Shown piece after piece: positions 1-10,954 of a stretch of 64,000 nt of DNA. Where the stretch lies: the NCBI RefSeq assembly GCF_004664715.2, contig NC_051071.1, positions 830,001 to 894,000 on the forward strand. The letters are read 5' to 3'. The notes beneath the pieces were generated by a model. It ran no database searches. It was not told where the DNA came from and saw only the letters and a list, made by a program, of their open reading frames with translations. The stretch comes from Peromyscus leucopus. Lineage: Eukaryota > Chordata > Mammalia > Rodentia > Cricetidae. The stretch's first letter is position 1; the number at the start of each line of letters is the position of its first letter. Made by a program: the position numbers and the translations under genes.

Positions 1-1011
1 TACAGCACAATGTGGAGACTGTTATGTTACCACTAGAGATGGGAGGGTAGAGACATTCCCATATGGACAGCTCTTTCTCAGACATGTCCAAGGAAAGCAG
101 CCCCTTCCCACACTGACAGGCGGTGGCCAGCTTGTCGGAGGCCTGCTGTGCCAGTGTGGACGAGAGACCCTTGGGTCTCTCCTCCTCCCCTCAGAAGGAA
201 AGAAGGGAGTTGAAGTTCTGGTTTTCAGCATCCAAGCAGAGATCACATGTCTCCCCAAGGGGTGGGTGGGGCCAGTTAGTTAACATGACACCTGTTACCA
301 AGAACAGAACCCTAGTCTTAAAAGTGGAGAGACTGAGGCCCAGCCAAAGGAAAGAGCACCCCATTAGGTGACCCCTGCAGCACTGTGCTTGAGAGCCTTT
401 GAGGAAGGCCGTGGGTACTGTACTTCCCAGAGCCCTGGACAAAGATTGGCTTATGAGGCCTTAATTAGCCACTTCTGCCTCTGCATCTCCACTTGACACC
501 TTAGCTTGTGGTTAATCCCTTTGGTCCGGGCAGAGGTGACTTTGGCAGGGTACCGCATTAGAAAATCTCTTTATGTAATTGACCAGCAGTGTCTGATAGG
601 GCCAGACTGAGACAGGGGGTTGGAGTTCAAATCTTTTACCTGAGCCCCTAGGGGGGATTAGGTTCCCAGTTCCCAGCCACCAGCCTTGTAGTCTAGACAT
701 GAGACACTCGCCTGTCTGCAGGCAACTCCAGCTTGAGGGAACCTGAGCAGTTAGTTACCTAAGCCCGGGGTTCTGGATGTTGATTCTGTAAAGAAGCCAA
801 TCTGAAAGCCCACCACCTCAGCCAGGCATTCAACCATGCAAAGCCATGACAGGAATGCAGTGAGCCATGCAAACTGCAAGTGATGAGGAAGCTTTAGCAG
901 CACAGAAGCTCCTTAAAAAAACCCCTGGGAAATACAGATGTGCAGGGGTGCCTTGATTTCCAGTTCATGCATTCATGAAACCTTTGGTATTCACACCCCG
1001 ATTACAGATGA

Positions 1012-1078
1012 GAGTGTGTGTATGCATGCCTGTGTGTGTGTGTGTGTGTGTGTGTGCATGTGTGTGTGTGTGTGTGCT
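1012..1078. repeat. (TG)n microsatellite, interrupted
   Basis: Alternating TG dinucleotides, broken by a few TATGCATGCC- and CATG-type interruptions. Confidence 0.95.
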
Positions 1079-1272
1079 TGAACCTCCAGCCTCCCCACCT
1101 CCCACCCCCACCAAGCTCTTGCTCCATCAAGACAACCTGACCACAGGCCTTCCCTGAGGAGCTCTGGAGCCTGGTCTAGGCATGAGCAGCATTATTTTAA
1201 TCCTCACCCCAGCTTGAAACAGCCCCTGGGGGTTGACAGTGAATCACAAGACTGTTCCTTTAGCTTAAGATC

Positions 1273-1346
1273 CTATATTTAACGTGCTGAAAGCAGCCAA
1301 GCCTTTCCCCGGATGCATTTGCTCACGGCATTTAGCTGTGACGTCA
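1273..1346. promoter_or_regulatory. MEF2-like site plus full CRE palindrome
   Basis: CTATATTTAA at 1273-1282 fits the MEF2 consensus YTAWWWWTAR. TGACGTCA at 1339-1346 is the full cAMP-response-element palindrome. The surrounding sequence is not an obvious repeat. ABLIM2 is a muscle- and brain-expressed gene in other mammals, so an intronic enhancer is plausible. Motif matches alone do not prove activity. Confidence 0.3.
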
Positions 1347-1533
1347 CTGGACACGGTCGCTGCTGGCTACAGTGTTACTCTTCTCTGAAGCCAGAGTCTC
1401 CTTCCTGCTTCTGAGACCCACGGTGTTCAGCTGAGAGCCATGAGGATGGCTGGGCCTCTGTGCCCACTGGGTGGAGGTGATGCTCGGGGTGGAGAGCAAA
1501 TGCTTTTGAGTCTATGGAGCAATCATTAATGTG

Positions 1534-1565
1534 CAGCTGGCCTCTGACCTCATGACCTGCAGCTG
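1534..1565. promoter_or_regulatory. E-box / DR2 / E-box cluster
   Basis: CAGCTG at 1534-1539 and again at 1560-1565 flank TGACCTCATGACCT at 1545-1558. That 14-mer is a perfect direct repeat of AGGTCA with a 2-base spacer on the minus strand, the DR2 arrangement bound by retinoic-acid-type nuclear receptors. All three sites fall within 32 bp and about 200 bp from the MEF2/CRE pair. Candidate enhancer, by inference from motifs only. Confidence 0.3.
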
Positions 1566-1879
1566 TCATTTTTTTTTCTTGGCATTTTGGGAACCTGACT
1601 GTATTTCTCTAACCGTCAAGTTCTACTTTCTTATTGTTTACTGCTTGTTTTAAAGAGGAAAAAAAAGAGATGTAGAAAAGCAGGAAGTGATGAAAAAGGG
1701 AGTAAGCAGGGGCAAAAGATAAGGAACCTTCTGTACACAGCAAGGCTGCCTGTAGCGCCCGTCAGGCAGGGGGAGGCACGGGGGCCTGGCAGCTGCTTGA
1801 GACAGGAGCTTCAGGATGGTCTGCAGCTCAAGAGAAGCTGTGGGCTGTTTGTGTTTCCATGTGAGAGAGGAATCTCATG

Positions 1880-1886
<7 letters not shown>

Positions 1887-1931
<45 letters not shown>

Positions 1932-1994
1932 TGCACACTCACCTGCACACACATATACACCTGTGTGCACACACACACCTGCATGCACACATGC

Positions 1995-2041
<47 letters not shown>

Positions 2042-2135
2042 TGCAAACTCACCTGCTCACGCATACACACCTATGTGTATACATACACCTTCATGCACAC
2101 TCACCTGCACACACACACATACACACACATTCCTG
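1887..2135. repeat. Compound CA-rich microsatellite/minisatellite
   Basis: Two pure (CA)n blocks (about 1887-1926 and 1998-2038) sit inside longer CACCTGCACAC- and CATGCACAC-type units that recur several times. Long His/Thr-rich or Cys/Val-rich open frames across it are artefacts of the repeat. Confidence 0.95.
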
Positions 2136-2399
2136 TATGCACATACAGCATCCAACCTTGTCACCTCGGGGAGGCAGTTATGGGTAAAAACACAGCCATC
2201 CACATTCAGCTACCTAGCAGAAGGGAATGCTTCCTTCCTTGAGGTTCATTCCCTGTAGAACATTGGGATGAGGCCTTCATTGAGCCTCACAGACCTCTCA
2301 GGCAGTTTCTGAAAACGGCAGAGCTGCTTGAGCAGAAGGGACTCTCCGGAGGTGGCCTCTCAAAGGCAGGCAGGCAGGCACCCATTTTTAGACTGTTGT

Positions 2400-2720
2400 T
2401 TAGTTTGTTTTCCGGCTGCTGTGATCAACCCCCCACCCCACCCCGACAAAAGCGACTGATGTGGGGAAGGGCTTAACTCCAGCTCACACTTCAGGAACAC
2501 CATCCCTCTTAGCAGAGAGGTCAAGGTGGCGGGAAGCACCTAGTCACATCACGTGCACAACCAGGAAGCAGAGTGTTGAAGGAAGCTTGAGTTCTCCTTT
2601 TTATACAGCTCAGGGAATGGTCACCCACTTTTTGTGTGGGTGTTCCCACTCATTTAACATAATCAACCCCCCACGGACATGCCCAGAAACTAACGATTCC
2701 TCATAGATGTGGCTGGGGGT
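2400..2720 (+). repeat. Rodent interspersed repeat, diverged copy
   Basis: The order of blocks (GGCTGCTGTGATCA, GGGGAAGGGCTTA, CAGCTCACA, CAGGAAGCAGAG, a late TAACATAATCAACC block) parallels the copy at about 41,660-42,010. I do not assign a family name with certainty. Confidence 0.45.
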
Positions 2721-3724
2721 TCATTTCCAAGGTGGTTGTAAGTCCTGAGAGGTTGACACTTTGAAGGGGCCATCATGACTGTCTGAGGCCAATAGTGCTT
2801 CCTCAGAGACTTCCTAGACAGTTTGACTGTCCAGGTCCAGAACGGAGCAGCCATTTCAACAGCTTTGCATGCAATTTCTAAGCAAGCATGAGCCTGAGAC
2901 AGACATGGGTGAGTGGGGGGAGGGAGTGGGGGGCTGGCAGGCAGAGGCCCCTCCTACAGCTTTCCCCATACCACAGCTGCAGGCAGAAGATGCTCATCTG
3001 GCCACCCACATTCTCAGGGCCACCATTCGAGTAGGACATATCCATTGCCAGTCCTTTGGTCCCCGCTTGAAGATGGGAATAAGGGTTTGCTGTGCCTCTC
3101 TGGGGTTTCTTTCTTGGAAGATGGAGTCTCACATTGGTTTGGGGTCCACTTCTGGAATAGGATGAGAGGCCAGAGGTCAGGTAGGCTCTGTGTCCACAAA
3201 GAGCATCGGAAATCGGGTACCCCCATGGGGCATGTCTAGCAGAAGTTCTTGAGGGACATGGGACATGAGTGTTAGGGAGTCAGTCTTTCCAGAGAGGACT
3301 TGTGGGACTCAGAGGAGCTTCTCTGTGCTCTGAAGGACACGGATGAGTCCCTTTCTCTGGAAGACGGACAGTAGGTGGGAGCGAAGCCAGTGAGCAGAGG
3401 TGCTGGCTCTATGGCCCTTCCCCTGACGCCACTGTCAGTTCTGGTGGCCGTCAGCAAACAGATGCCATTCCCTCAACCTCGTAGAAGGAAGCCAAGTGCC
3501 AAAAGATGCCAGCTGCTTTCACTAATTTATCCAAGGGGTGGTTTTTTTGTCATCCACTATGTGTTTGGCTCTACCTCAGAGCTGGAGACATAGGGATGGC
3601 CAAACATAGCCTGTCCTGTGAAGCAGAGCCCATAAGATTGACCCTAGAACATATGACCAAGTACATCCCTGCCCTGTGAAGCTGAGAGTCTGTAGGTTTG
3701 CTCTCAGTGTGTGTGTGCATGCAT

Positions 3725-3766
<42 letters not shown>

Positions 3767-3793
3767 TTCATTCATTCATTCATTCATTCATTC
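3725..3793. repeat. (CA)n followed by (CATT)n
   Basis: About 20 CA dinucleotides directly followed by about six ATTC tetranucleotides. Confidence 0.95.
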
Positions 3794-4544
3794 TCTCTCA
3801 ATGTAATTCCAAAGCAATCTAAACTGTACAGGTTGATGGTTGATACGTGCTGGGCAAAATAAGAGAAGTCTTGCCCACGGGTCTGGACCTGAGTAGAGAA
3901 GAGAGACTCCTATCCTCACCCTTCTGGAACCCTGAGGTCTGAGGAGAGACACCAAGGCCCTGAGCCCCTCTCCCCATGTGTTCAGAAACTCCATCTACTA
4001 GAGATAGTACCAAGCGGGTGTGTCTAGGGCCCAGCCGTCAAAGCCTGTGCTTGGACACTCACGGAGCTTGGCTCTGCACTAATGGCAGACAGAGCTCCAG
4101 TAGAGACCAGGGCTGAGACTACCTGATGACCGCAGACTACCCCTGAGCACCCTGGAATAGTCGATGGCCCCCTGCAAGCCAGAGATGTGGAAGTGTAGGG
4201 TGTAGGTGCCGGCAAAGGCAAGTTGCTTGCCTCTCATGGCGGCTCTGGACTGTGTCCATCCATCTACTTTGTGTGCACTGATGTGTTGGAGGTCAGTATG
4301 TAGGACACTGGAGGAGGAACCAGGCACATCAGATGCTGCTGTGACCTTGAACATCTACCGGTTGGTCAGTGGGGAGAGAGATTTGTACCTGGGTCCCTGT
4401 GAGCAAAGGTGAGGCCATGTCATTCCTACACCTTGTGGGGAGAACAAAGTCAGTCAGCTGAGGCCAACTGTTCTTGGGTTCCTGTGCTCAGGATAGGGCC
4501 GGTGCAGGGGTGAGGCTGAAGGGTTAAGTGGCAGAGGCCCAGTA

Positions 4545-4704
4545 TGATGAGGGACAGGGCTGCATGGATGAATGGATGCATCAGTGAACAAAGAAATGGA
4601 TTGAAGAGGACAGAGAGGTATGCATGGGTGGGCAGGTGGGTGAATAACTGGAGAGCTGTGGATACAGGGGTGGGTGAGTTGGTTAGTGGATGCATGGATA
4701 GATG

Positions 4705-4755
<51 letters not shown>

Positions 4756-4935
4756 TTAGTGGATGGGTGAGTGGTAGGTGGATGGATAAACAGGTGGGTG
4801 GTTAGTACATGGGTGAATGGATGGAGGAATTGGGTAAAATGATGGGCGGGTTAGTGGATAGGTGTATGTCCATGAGCAGAAGCATGGGCTAGTGTCTGGG
4901 TAGGTAGATAGATGAGCAGGTGGGTGGAATGTTAC
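4545..4935. repeat. Degenerate GGAT/GGTG minisatellite with (TA)n core
   Basis: About 390 bp of loosely repeated TGGATGGATGAATGG / GGTGGGTGGTTAG units. A pure (TA)n run of about 22 units occupies 4708-4752. The units share a GGATGGRT core and are diverged, which suggests an old array with a younger TA expansion inside it. Confidence 0.8.
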
Positions 4936-5134
4936 AAGAGTAAGTAGAAGTTAGTAGATGAGCAGTCAGAGGGACACATGTGTAGCACATGAGTATGCTC
5001 AGATTTAAGAGAATTCTAAGAGGGAAGAGCTGCCTACACATTACCTTAGGGTTGACCTCTTGCCTGTTCCTAGCATGGCAGACCTGCAAGCTGGCCTTTG
5101 TGTTCTCAGACACTCTCTCACCTGGTCCTCGTGA

Positions 5135-5240
5135 ATTAGAAGGGGTAGGGTGGCATTTTCCCATTTTACAGATCAGGAAACTGAGGCTCTGAGTTGTTAT
5201 GGAAGCAACTTACCAGCAATGCAAAATGCCTGGTGAATTT
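5135..5240 (-). repeat. MIR SINE fragment
   Basis: CCATTTTACAGATCAGGAAACTGAGGCTC followed by a TTAC-rich block is the conserved MIR core. It is an ancient mammalian SINE. Confidence 0.65.
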
Positions 5241-6334
5241 GGCTCTGGCCCGGCAAGCTACACACCTGTCAGAGCTTGTGGTGTTTACAGAGGTCCCTTG
5301 TTAAGTCTCCACAGAACATTCCTCTCAGTCAGTGGAGGAGTATTCTGGAGCCCTGGGTAGCACTACGCTAAAGCTCGTTGGCTAGTGTGTCATCTGTGGC
5401 TATACGGAATCTTGAAAATCCATGGCCTGGGCTCCTGGGGGTGGGATTTCACAACCTGAAGAGGTCCTGGGCTGGAGTCTCTTGGGGGCAGAAAAATCAG
5501 AGCTCGAGTGGCCACAGCCTGCTTGTCCCTGCACCCTCGTCAGTGCTGGCGTATGAGCCACATCTGGTGCTGCTGCCCCAGTGACAGTCATTGTCTGAGC
5601 AACAGGAGTCACATTGTCCACCCCCTCTGTGTCCCTCCGTTGAGCCTCCATAGCAGGTCTGTGGTTCATTCGCCTCTGTATGTGGAGAAGGTAGAGGGTT
5701 TATTTTCACCTAAAAAATCAGTTTCTCACTGGAAGAGACAGGCAGCCACCGGGGGGAGACGCAGAGTCCTTGTGTCTAGAATGGAAGTACTCAGTTTTCA
5801 ATTTTGGCCCTGTCTTGTCAAGGTCCTGTAGTCCAGTCCCCACTGTCCAAGCTCTCTGACTTGGTGTCAGTTTTGTCCTTGGTGGTACAGGAGGCAGGGT
5901 GCTCCAAGAGACGGGCAGGGCTGAGCCCACCGCAGGCTGCAGGTAAGAAGCCCGCCCGCCTGCCTGCCTGCTCTCCTCCTTGAGCTGAGCCCTAGCTGGT
6001 GAGGACCTCAGGACTTGCAGCCATTGCTGTGTGCACAGGGTTGGGGTAGGGCTTGGTAGGTCTCCCTGCACTGAGTGGGTCCTGAGACATCCCAGCATGC
6101 CTTGCATGGTTTCTTTGTTTGCTCCTGGGGAAGTGTCAGCCCAGTGGGAGGATGCCATGCCTCCAAGACTCTTCTTGGTAAACAAGCTGCTGTGGTGGTG
6201 TGAACTCTTGCTCCAAGTGGGCTCGTCTTCAGGTGTACTGTTGTTCTTTGCTGTTTCTTGTGGACTCTTCCCAGTGGCAGAGCTCAGGGCTGGGCAGGCA
6301 GTCGGTAGCTCGGTGGAGACAGGTAGGGGACACT

Positions 6335-6455
6335 TTGGACTTTGACCGCCTGAGTTCATGTCACTCTCAGGCCCCTCATCCCACATCATGCTGGTCCAGG
6401 ACCTCAAAGAAAGGCCCCTCCCTGGACCTCAGTCTCTTGACCTGTGAAATGAGCC
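6335..6455 (+). repeat. MIR SINE fragment
   Basis: GACCTCAGTCTCTTGACCTGTGAAATGAG matches the MIR core (cctcagtttcctcatctgtaaaatg type), with a weaker 5' flank. Confidence 0.5.
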
Positions 6456-6878
6456 AAACTCCAGTTTGGAAGAGTTCATGTTGGAAAAGAAGCAGTGATG
6501 GCCAAGAAGCATGTGACTGTGTCTGACACCAAGGACTCTGAGTCCTTCTGTCCCTTCAGGGTCCCCCTCGAAAGGTCAAAAGTGTGCCTATCAACTGCCA
6601 AGTGAAAAATGTCACTTTGTCTGAAAATGTGACTCCATTTCTCCAGGTTGGAGATGTGGTTGGAACTGCAGTGAGGTGTCACTTTGCTCAGGGCATGCTC
6701 ACCTTCTGGGCCCTGTCTCTGAGGAGGCCGCTCTAGTGTGTCACACTTCTGGCCTGTGAAAGGCATTCATTCTGCTGTCCTTTTCTTTGATTTTCTTTTA
6801 CTTTTGAGCATTAGGTAAAGCAGGGCCCCCAAGACAAACGTGGTGAGCTGCCTTTACAAATGGATCTTTCCCTTCCAG

Positions 6879-6931
6879 CCGCCAGGCGATTGGACGTGGA
6901 AGACAGCAGTTTTGACCAGGATAGCAGGAAG
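6879..6931 (+). CDS. ABLIM2: ABLIM2 exon, linker segment (first exon in window)
   Basis: A 53-nt internal exon between acceptor TTTCCCTTCCAG and donor AAG|GTAATA. After two bases that complete a split codon it reads ARRLDVEDSSFDQDSRK. That corresponds to the human ABLIM2 linker segment as I remember it (ARRSDGEDGSLDQDNRQ type), with substitutions. The product is actin-binding LIM protein 2: four N-terminal LIM domains (outside this window), a low-complexity Ser/Pro-rich linker, and a C-terminal villin-type headpiece that binds F-actin. The exon ends on a codon boundary and splices to 7636 across a 704-bp intron. The segment is acidic and serine-rich, consistent with a disordered linker. Confidence 0.88.
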
Positions 6932-7361
6932 GTAATAAGGGGGGCTATGGTCCTGCAGGGTGGGATGGTTTCCCCCGCTGGATCTCCAGTCCTTCTCTTA
7001 CTCTGCTCCTGGGGTCCTGGGAGGCCCAAGGTGGGAGCCACACCCACCTGCCTCCTTCTGCACTCAATATGAGCACTTGCTCTGCCAGAGATCCAGGTCA
7101 TGGCTCTGGGACTGAGGAGATGTGGACACTGACAAGCAAACAAACCCAGTGCATTCTGGGGTATTTGACATGAAGGTTCTAGTACAGCTTGGCAGGTGTT
7201 TTGTTTTGTTTTTAATAAATGGCCAGAGAGTAGAATGTAGTAGACCTTACTGCTATAATTTTTTTGATGTGGCCACACTGTGACAGCAGCCAGAGAGGAT
7301 GTGTGTGTGTGTGTGTGTGTGCGCGCGCGCGCGCGCCTGCGTGCGTGCCTGCGTGCGTGCC

Positions 7362-7412
<51 letters not shown>

Positions 7413-7635
7413 TGCGTCACAACAGCAAGCTGCAGGCCGTATTTGGCCATTTCTCCAGCTGCCTCACGAACTTGCAGGGTGTATGAAGGAGACACCTTTA
7501 ATGGTGAGACCGGCATTAAAAGCAGTGGGGTCGGCTTCTGAGGTAGAAGTACAGAAGCTACTAGAAGGTTCTGGTGAGGTGCTTCCACCATGGTAGATGA
7601 CCTCAGTGTTCCCATAACCCCCCGTTCCTCTGCAG
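6932..7635 (+). other. ABLIM2: ABLIM2 intron, 704 bp
   Basis: Donor GTAATA, acceptor CTCTGCAG. Its main content is the GT/GC/TGCG repeat at 7301-7410. No other element was recognised. Confidence 0.88.
7301..7410. repeat. (GT)n-(GC)n-(TGCG/CCTGCG)n-(GT)n compound repeat
   Basis: About 36 bp of uninterrupted purine/pyrimidine alternation (GT then GC, 7301-7336) is followed by GCCTGCGTGC units and a second (GT)n tract. Alternating GC/GT of this length is a classic candidate for left-handed Z-DNA. Confidence 0.95.
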
Positions 7636-7774
7636 AAGACCACCTGGCTGCTCCTCAAGGGGGATGCAGACACCAGAACGAACTCTCCAGACCTGGACAG
7701 CCAATCTCTGTCCCTCAGCAGCGGGGCTGAGCGAGAGCCTTTGCAAAGGATGCCCGGGGACAGCCTCTACTCAC
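7636..7774 (+). CDS. ABLIM2: ABLIM2 exon, Ser-rich linker
   Basis: A 139-nt exon with acceptor CTCTGCAG and donor TCAC|GTGAGT. It starts in phase 0 and reads KTTWLLLKGDADTRTNSPDL, then a Ser-rich stretch and QRMPGDSLYS, ending one base into an Arg codon finished by the next exon. GDADTRTNSPDLD is shared with human ABLIM2. The acceptor is followed by AAG (CAG|AAG), a NAGNAG tandem acceptor that could include or drop one lysine. Including it restores the length of the human protein (RQKSSW type), so the upstream AG is taken as the main site. The region is predicted to be a flexible linker rather than a folded domain. Confidence 0.92.
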
Positions 7775-7867
7775 GTGAGTGGCTCTTCTGATGTGCACTG
7801 GAGACTGCCAACGAAGGGCCCCTCCTCAGTGGACCCCCAAATCTCAGCTTTCCTCCCTTAAAAAAAA

Positions 7868-7999
7868 CTAAAAGCAGGAGTCAGCATGTAACCCCAGCAT
7901 TTGGAAGACGGAGGCAGAAGGATTGCCGTGAGTTTGAGGCCAGCTTGAGCTGCACAGGGGGACTCTGTCTCAAAAATAAAAATTAAAACAAAACCAAAG
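7868..7999 (+). repeat. B1-like SINE, diverged
   Basis: CATGTAACCCCAGCATTTGG, then GAGGCAGAAGGATTGCCGTG, GAGGCCAGCTTGAGC, and an A-rich tail after CTCTGTCTCAAAAA. Confidence 0.75.
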
Positions 8000-8109
8000 A
8001 ACACCCAAAAGAGCATTCAGATGTGAATCAAGCCCACTAAAGGTCTGGGCCCTGGCCTCACCCACCACCTCTCTGCGGTGACGGTGACGCAACTAGCTGG
8101 TGTGCGCAC

Positions 8110-8125
8110 AGCGCCCCCTCGTGGC
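8110..8125 (-). promoter_or_regulatory. CTCF-like motif
   Basis: AGCGCCCCCTCGTGGC is the reverse complement of a near-consensus CTCF core (GCCACGAGGGGGCGCT). It sits about 340 bp after exon 7636-7774. CTCF binding near exons is known to affect splicing in other genes; any effect here is conjecture. Confidence 0.4.
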
Positions 8126-10481
8126 TCCCTCAGAGCTGGCAAGAAAGCAAAGAGCAGCTCTCAGGGCCTCTCTCCCTGGGGGCAGATGTGGTCATGGTCA
8201 GGGGCGGGTCCAGCCCTGGAACTGGTACAAGGCACTGTCCTGGTCCCTGTGACATCCTGAGCGAGGAAGACACTTGGAAATTCCTAGGAGGTATGGCCTG
8301 ACGTCACAGGCAACAAAGCTGACGTCTGCCTAGCCTTGGGGGTGTTGTGAAGCCTGGCTTAGGGGTGATCCTCAAGTATAGAGTAACTTGCATTGTCCCC
8401 GTTGCATTGTCCACTGGAGGTGCTGTAGGTCACAGGCAGAGTCAACAGCACAGGCTGCAGGTAGACTCAGGTTCTCCCAGAAGCAGCCTCTGCTCTAAGC
8501 TAAACAGGGGGTTGTTTGCTACGACTGTGGCTGTGGCTGGAAGTGGAGGTCATGAGAATCTATGTGGTGTAGAAGAGAAGAGAAAGTACCCGGCATCATG
8601 GTGGCACCGACTCTGAGTGAAATCTGGACTCTCTGATAACTGGCTGATGATAGAGAACAGAGCAGCAATGCTGACTCTCGGGTCATTGGGCCCTGGGTGT
8701 GCAAGAGTGCTTTGGCTGGCCCGCAGGAAATCGCCATGACTGTTCACACCCACCTCTCCTCCTGACCGTGGATGGCACTATTTGACCACGGCACACTAGA
8801 AGTGTCCTGCAGCAGAGGGAGGAACGGGGATGCAGACAGCCGGACATTGTAACCAACTGGAAATGGAAACGTTCTTCTGTGTGGGGTCTTTGTAAGCAGA
8901 TGAGGTTCCTTGGGATCTCAGAGCTTGCACACAGACTGATGTCAACATGGGAGGGCACATCAAATGGCCCCGTAGGGTCTCCTGTAGGTTCTTTTGGAGG
9001 AAGAGCTAGCTGAAGGCATGGTGAGAGGAGGTGGAGCTCCCGTGTCCCTCCCTCTGCTGCCTGTGCCTACTGGGGTGACTGCATACCATCCCTCAGCCCT
9101 CTGTCCCAAGGATCCCTGCCCCAGGTGGTGCCCTCTTGCTGGCTGTGCACATTTGTGGTACTTGAGTCATGGAGTCCACAGAGCAGACCTTAGGAGTTGC
9201 CCATAGCTCTCACTGCCTTATGTGGTGTCCTGGCATCCAGGCATTAGCTGGGGGTCAAACATTTATGTCCGTATTTCAGGATGGTGTTTTCCAGTTTCTG
9301 GTCTTTGCTGGGTTAGGGGAGTGCCTGGTTCCATTCCCATGACCTCACCCAGATTCTCCCCATGGCGGTCAGCCTGTGCCCTTACCCATCCCCACTGGAA
9401 TGTATGGACTTCCTGTGGCTCAGGACTGAGGGGGGCAGGGGCACAGTGTGGGAAGAAACCCAGCTGGAGATGCTCCCTCTCAGGGTCCTGCTTCTGCTGT
9501 CACTATGCTGTGTGGCCTGTGCATGTCCCCTATACCTTCCTGTAGCACTTTCTCATCCGCAGATGCTGGAACAAGGGTGTTCATCACAAGCACTTTTGAG
9601 TGTGGTGGACCCTGTGAGGTAGGCTGTTCCAGGCGTCTTCACTGGTCACTCCCATAGTGACAAGGGCTTTCCCGTCATCCCATTCCTCTACTGCATCCCT
9701 GCAGCAAGCCAACATGAGTGGTGTGGACAGGAAGTAGCTGTTATGTGGGTACATCTGGCCTGTGGGAACCCAGCTACCTGTGCTTGGACCCATGCCACCT
9801 ATTATGTGCCAGCAGTCATGATTACATCCTCCTGCCTCTGCGTTCTCCTGGTGTCCTGGCTTCAGATCTCCTGAGCAGGAAGCCCACGGGGTCTAGCATT
9901 GTGCCTGTGCCTTTATCTCCATCCTGGCAGTGCTGCATAGTCCCATGGAGCTGCAGTTCTCTGCCAGGCTCTGCTAGCCTATCAGCGGGGCACGCGTTTT
10001 ATTGTAGCCGTGTTCACCTCCCTTCCGTATCCCATGCGAGTGCTTTCTCACTCTGTGAGTGGTCATTAATGACGGCCTGAGTCGGCACAAAAGGGGACAA
10101 GGTTGGCTTTTGTCGTAAGAAGAGGGCCTTGAAGGCCTTATAGAGTGAGGCTTGATGCCTCAGTCTCCTCCCTAGCTTGCCCCCTGGGGGCACATGTCCT
10201 CTGGGTCCCACACTCCTGACCTTTCCAGTCCTATCCTCTCTTTTGAGGTCTCTCCCTCACAGATGTGAATACAGATGTGCACAGACACAGGCATGGCAGA
10301 GATCTGGTGGTATAATTCAAGCACCTGGGCTGTAGAAGCCGCTGCCCAGGGGTTTCAGTGGTCCCTAGCAAGGCCCCCGCTTTACATCACCAGGTTGAGA
10401 GGAAGGTGGGAAAAATGGGTTCAGGGTGGCTCGAGGCTTGGAGACAAATGAGTCTCTCTGACTTAGCAATTCAGGAAGTGC

Positions 10482-10507
10482 GGGGGGGGGGGGGGGGGGG
10501 CGGGGGG
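10482..10507. repeat. Poly(G) run (G19, then CG6)
   Basis: Nineteen consecutive G at 10482-10500, one C, then six more G. It can form a G-quadruplex and is a likely place for assembly length errors. Confidence 0.95.
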
Positions 10508-10576
10508 AGACCTCAGCGGGGGGCCACTTCACCCCAGATTGACCTGTGCCTTTATCATTGATGTCACCTCCGTGTC

Positions 10577-10593
10577 CTCCAGCAGGGGGCCCC
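10577..10593 (+). promoter_or_regulatory. Weak CTCF-like motif
   Basis: CTCCAGCAGGGGGCCCC resembles the CTCF core (CCAGCAGGGGGCGCT), but the GCG near the end is GCC here, so affinity is doubtful. Confidence 0.2.
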
Positions 10594-10954
10594 TGTGGAG
10601 TGTGGAATGGTGGGATGTGCTAGTCTCTGCTCCTTAGAGCTTTGCCTTTCCTTGAGCCAGTCAGCAAGCAGCCAATCACAGCACAGGCCTCTGTGGCTCT
10701 ATTCTTCTCCGAAGGAAGAATAGAGTTCATGGTGAGAAAGAGCTGCCCCACATTCCCTTGCCTGTGTTTATGAAGAGCCAGTCCTCCTGACCGGTCAAGT
10801 CTCCTGGGAGCACTGAGGGGTACAGCCAAATGCCTGGCGGTAGAGCTGTGACTGAGACCCCTAGGTGACAGAGTCCACAGATAGCCGAACTGGCATTTCC
10901 AGCGCTGAATCAGGGGCCAGAAAGGCCGGAGTAGTCCAGTCACCCAGCACACCG

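Larger units (their letters stand above)
1..6878 (+). other. ABLIM2: ABLIM2 intron (3' part), no exon recognised
   Basis: This is the intron upstream of the first exon seen. I looked for the exon expected just before it, which in human encodes a segment ending in a YRQHA-like sequence, and did not find it, so it probably lies before the window. Contents are microsatellites, a GGAT minisatellite, MIR fragments, one rodent repeat near 2.4-2.7 kb, and two clusters of transcription-factor-like motifs near 1.3 and 1.55 kb. The longest open frame (minus strand, 5718-6407) has no recognisable features. Confidence 0.6.

Noticed and set aside
1797..2258. 153-codon His/Thr-rich frame
   Set aside because: Produced by the CA-rich microsatellite. 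The same applies to Cys/Val-rich frames over GT tracts and Lys/Glu/Arg or Ser/Phe/Leu frames over CTTT/CCTT tracts throughout the window.
4206..4412. NIYR in a plus-strand frame, like the expected upstream ABLIM2 exon
   Set aside because: Only four residues agree, the following residues do not fit the KPPIYRQ pattern, and there is no proper acceptor/donor pair.
5718..6407. 229-codon minus-strand open frame in the first ABLIM2 intron
   Set aside because: Low-complexity Ser/Pro/Thr composition, no domain, overlaps a MIR fragment, and no promoter or splice context. Probably chance in GC-rich sequence.
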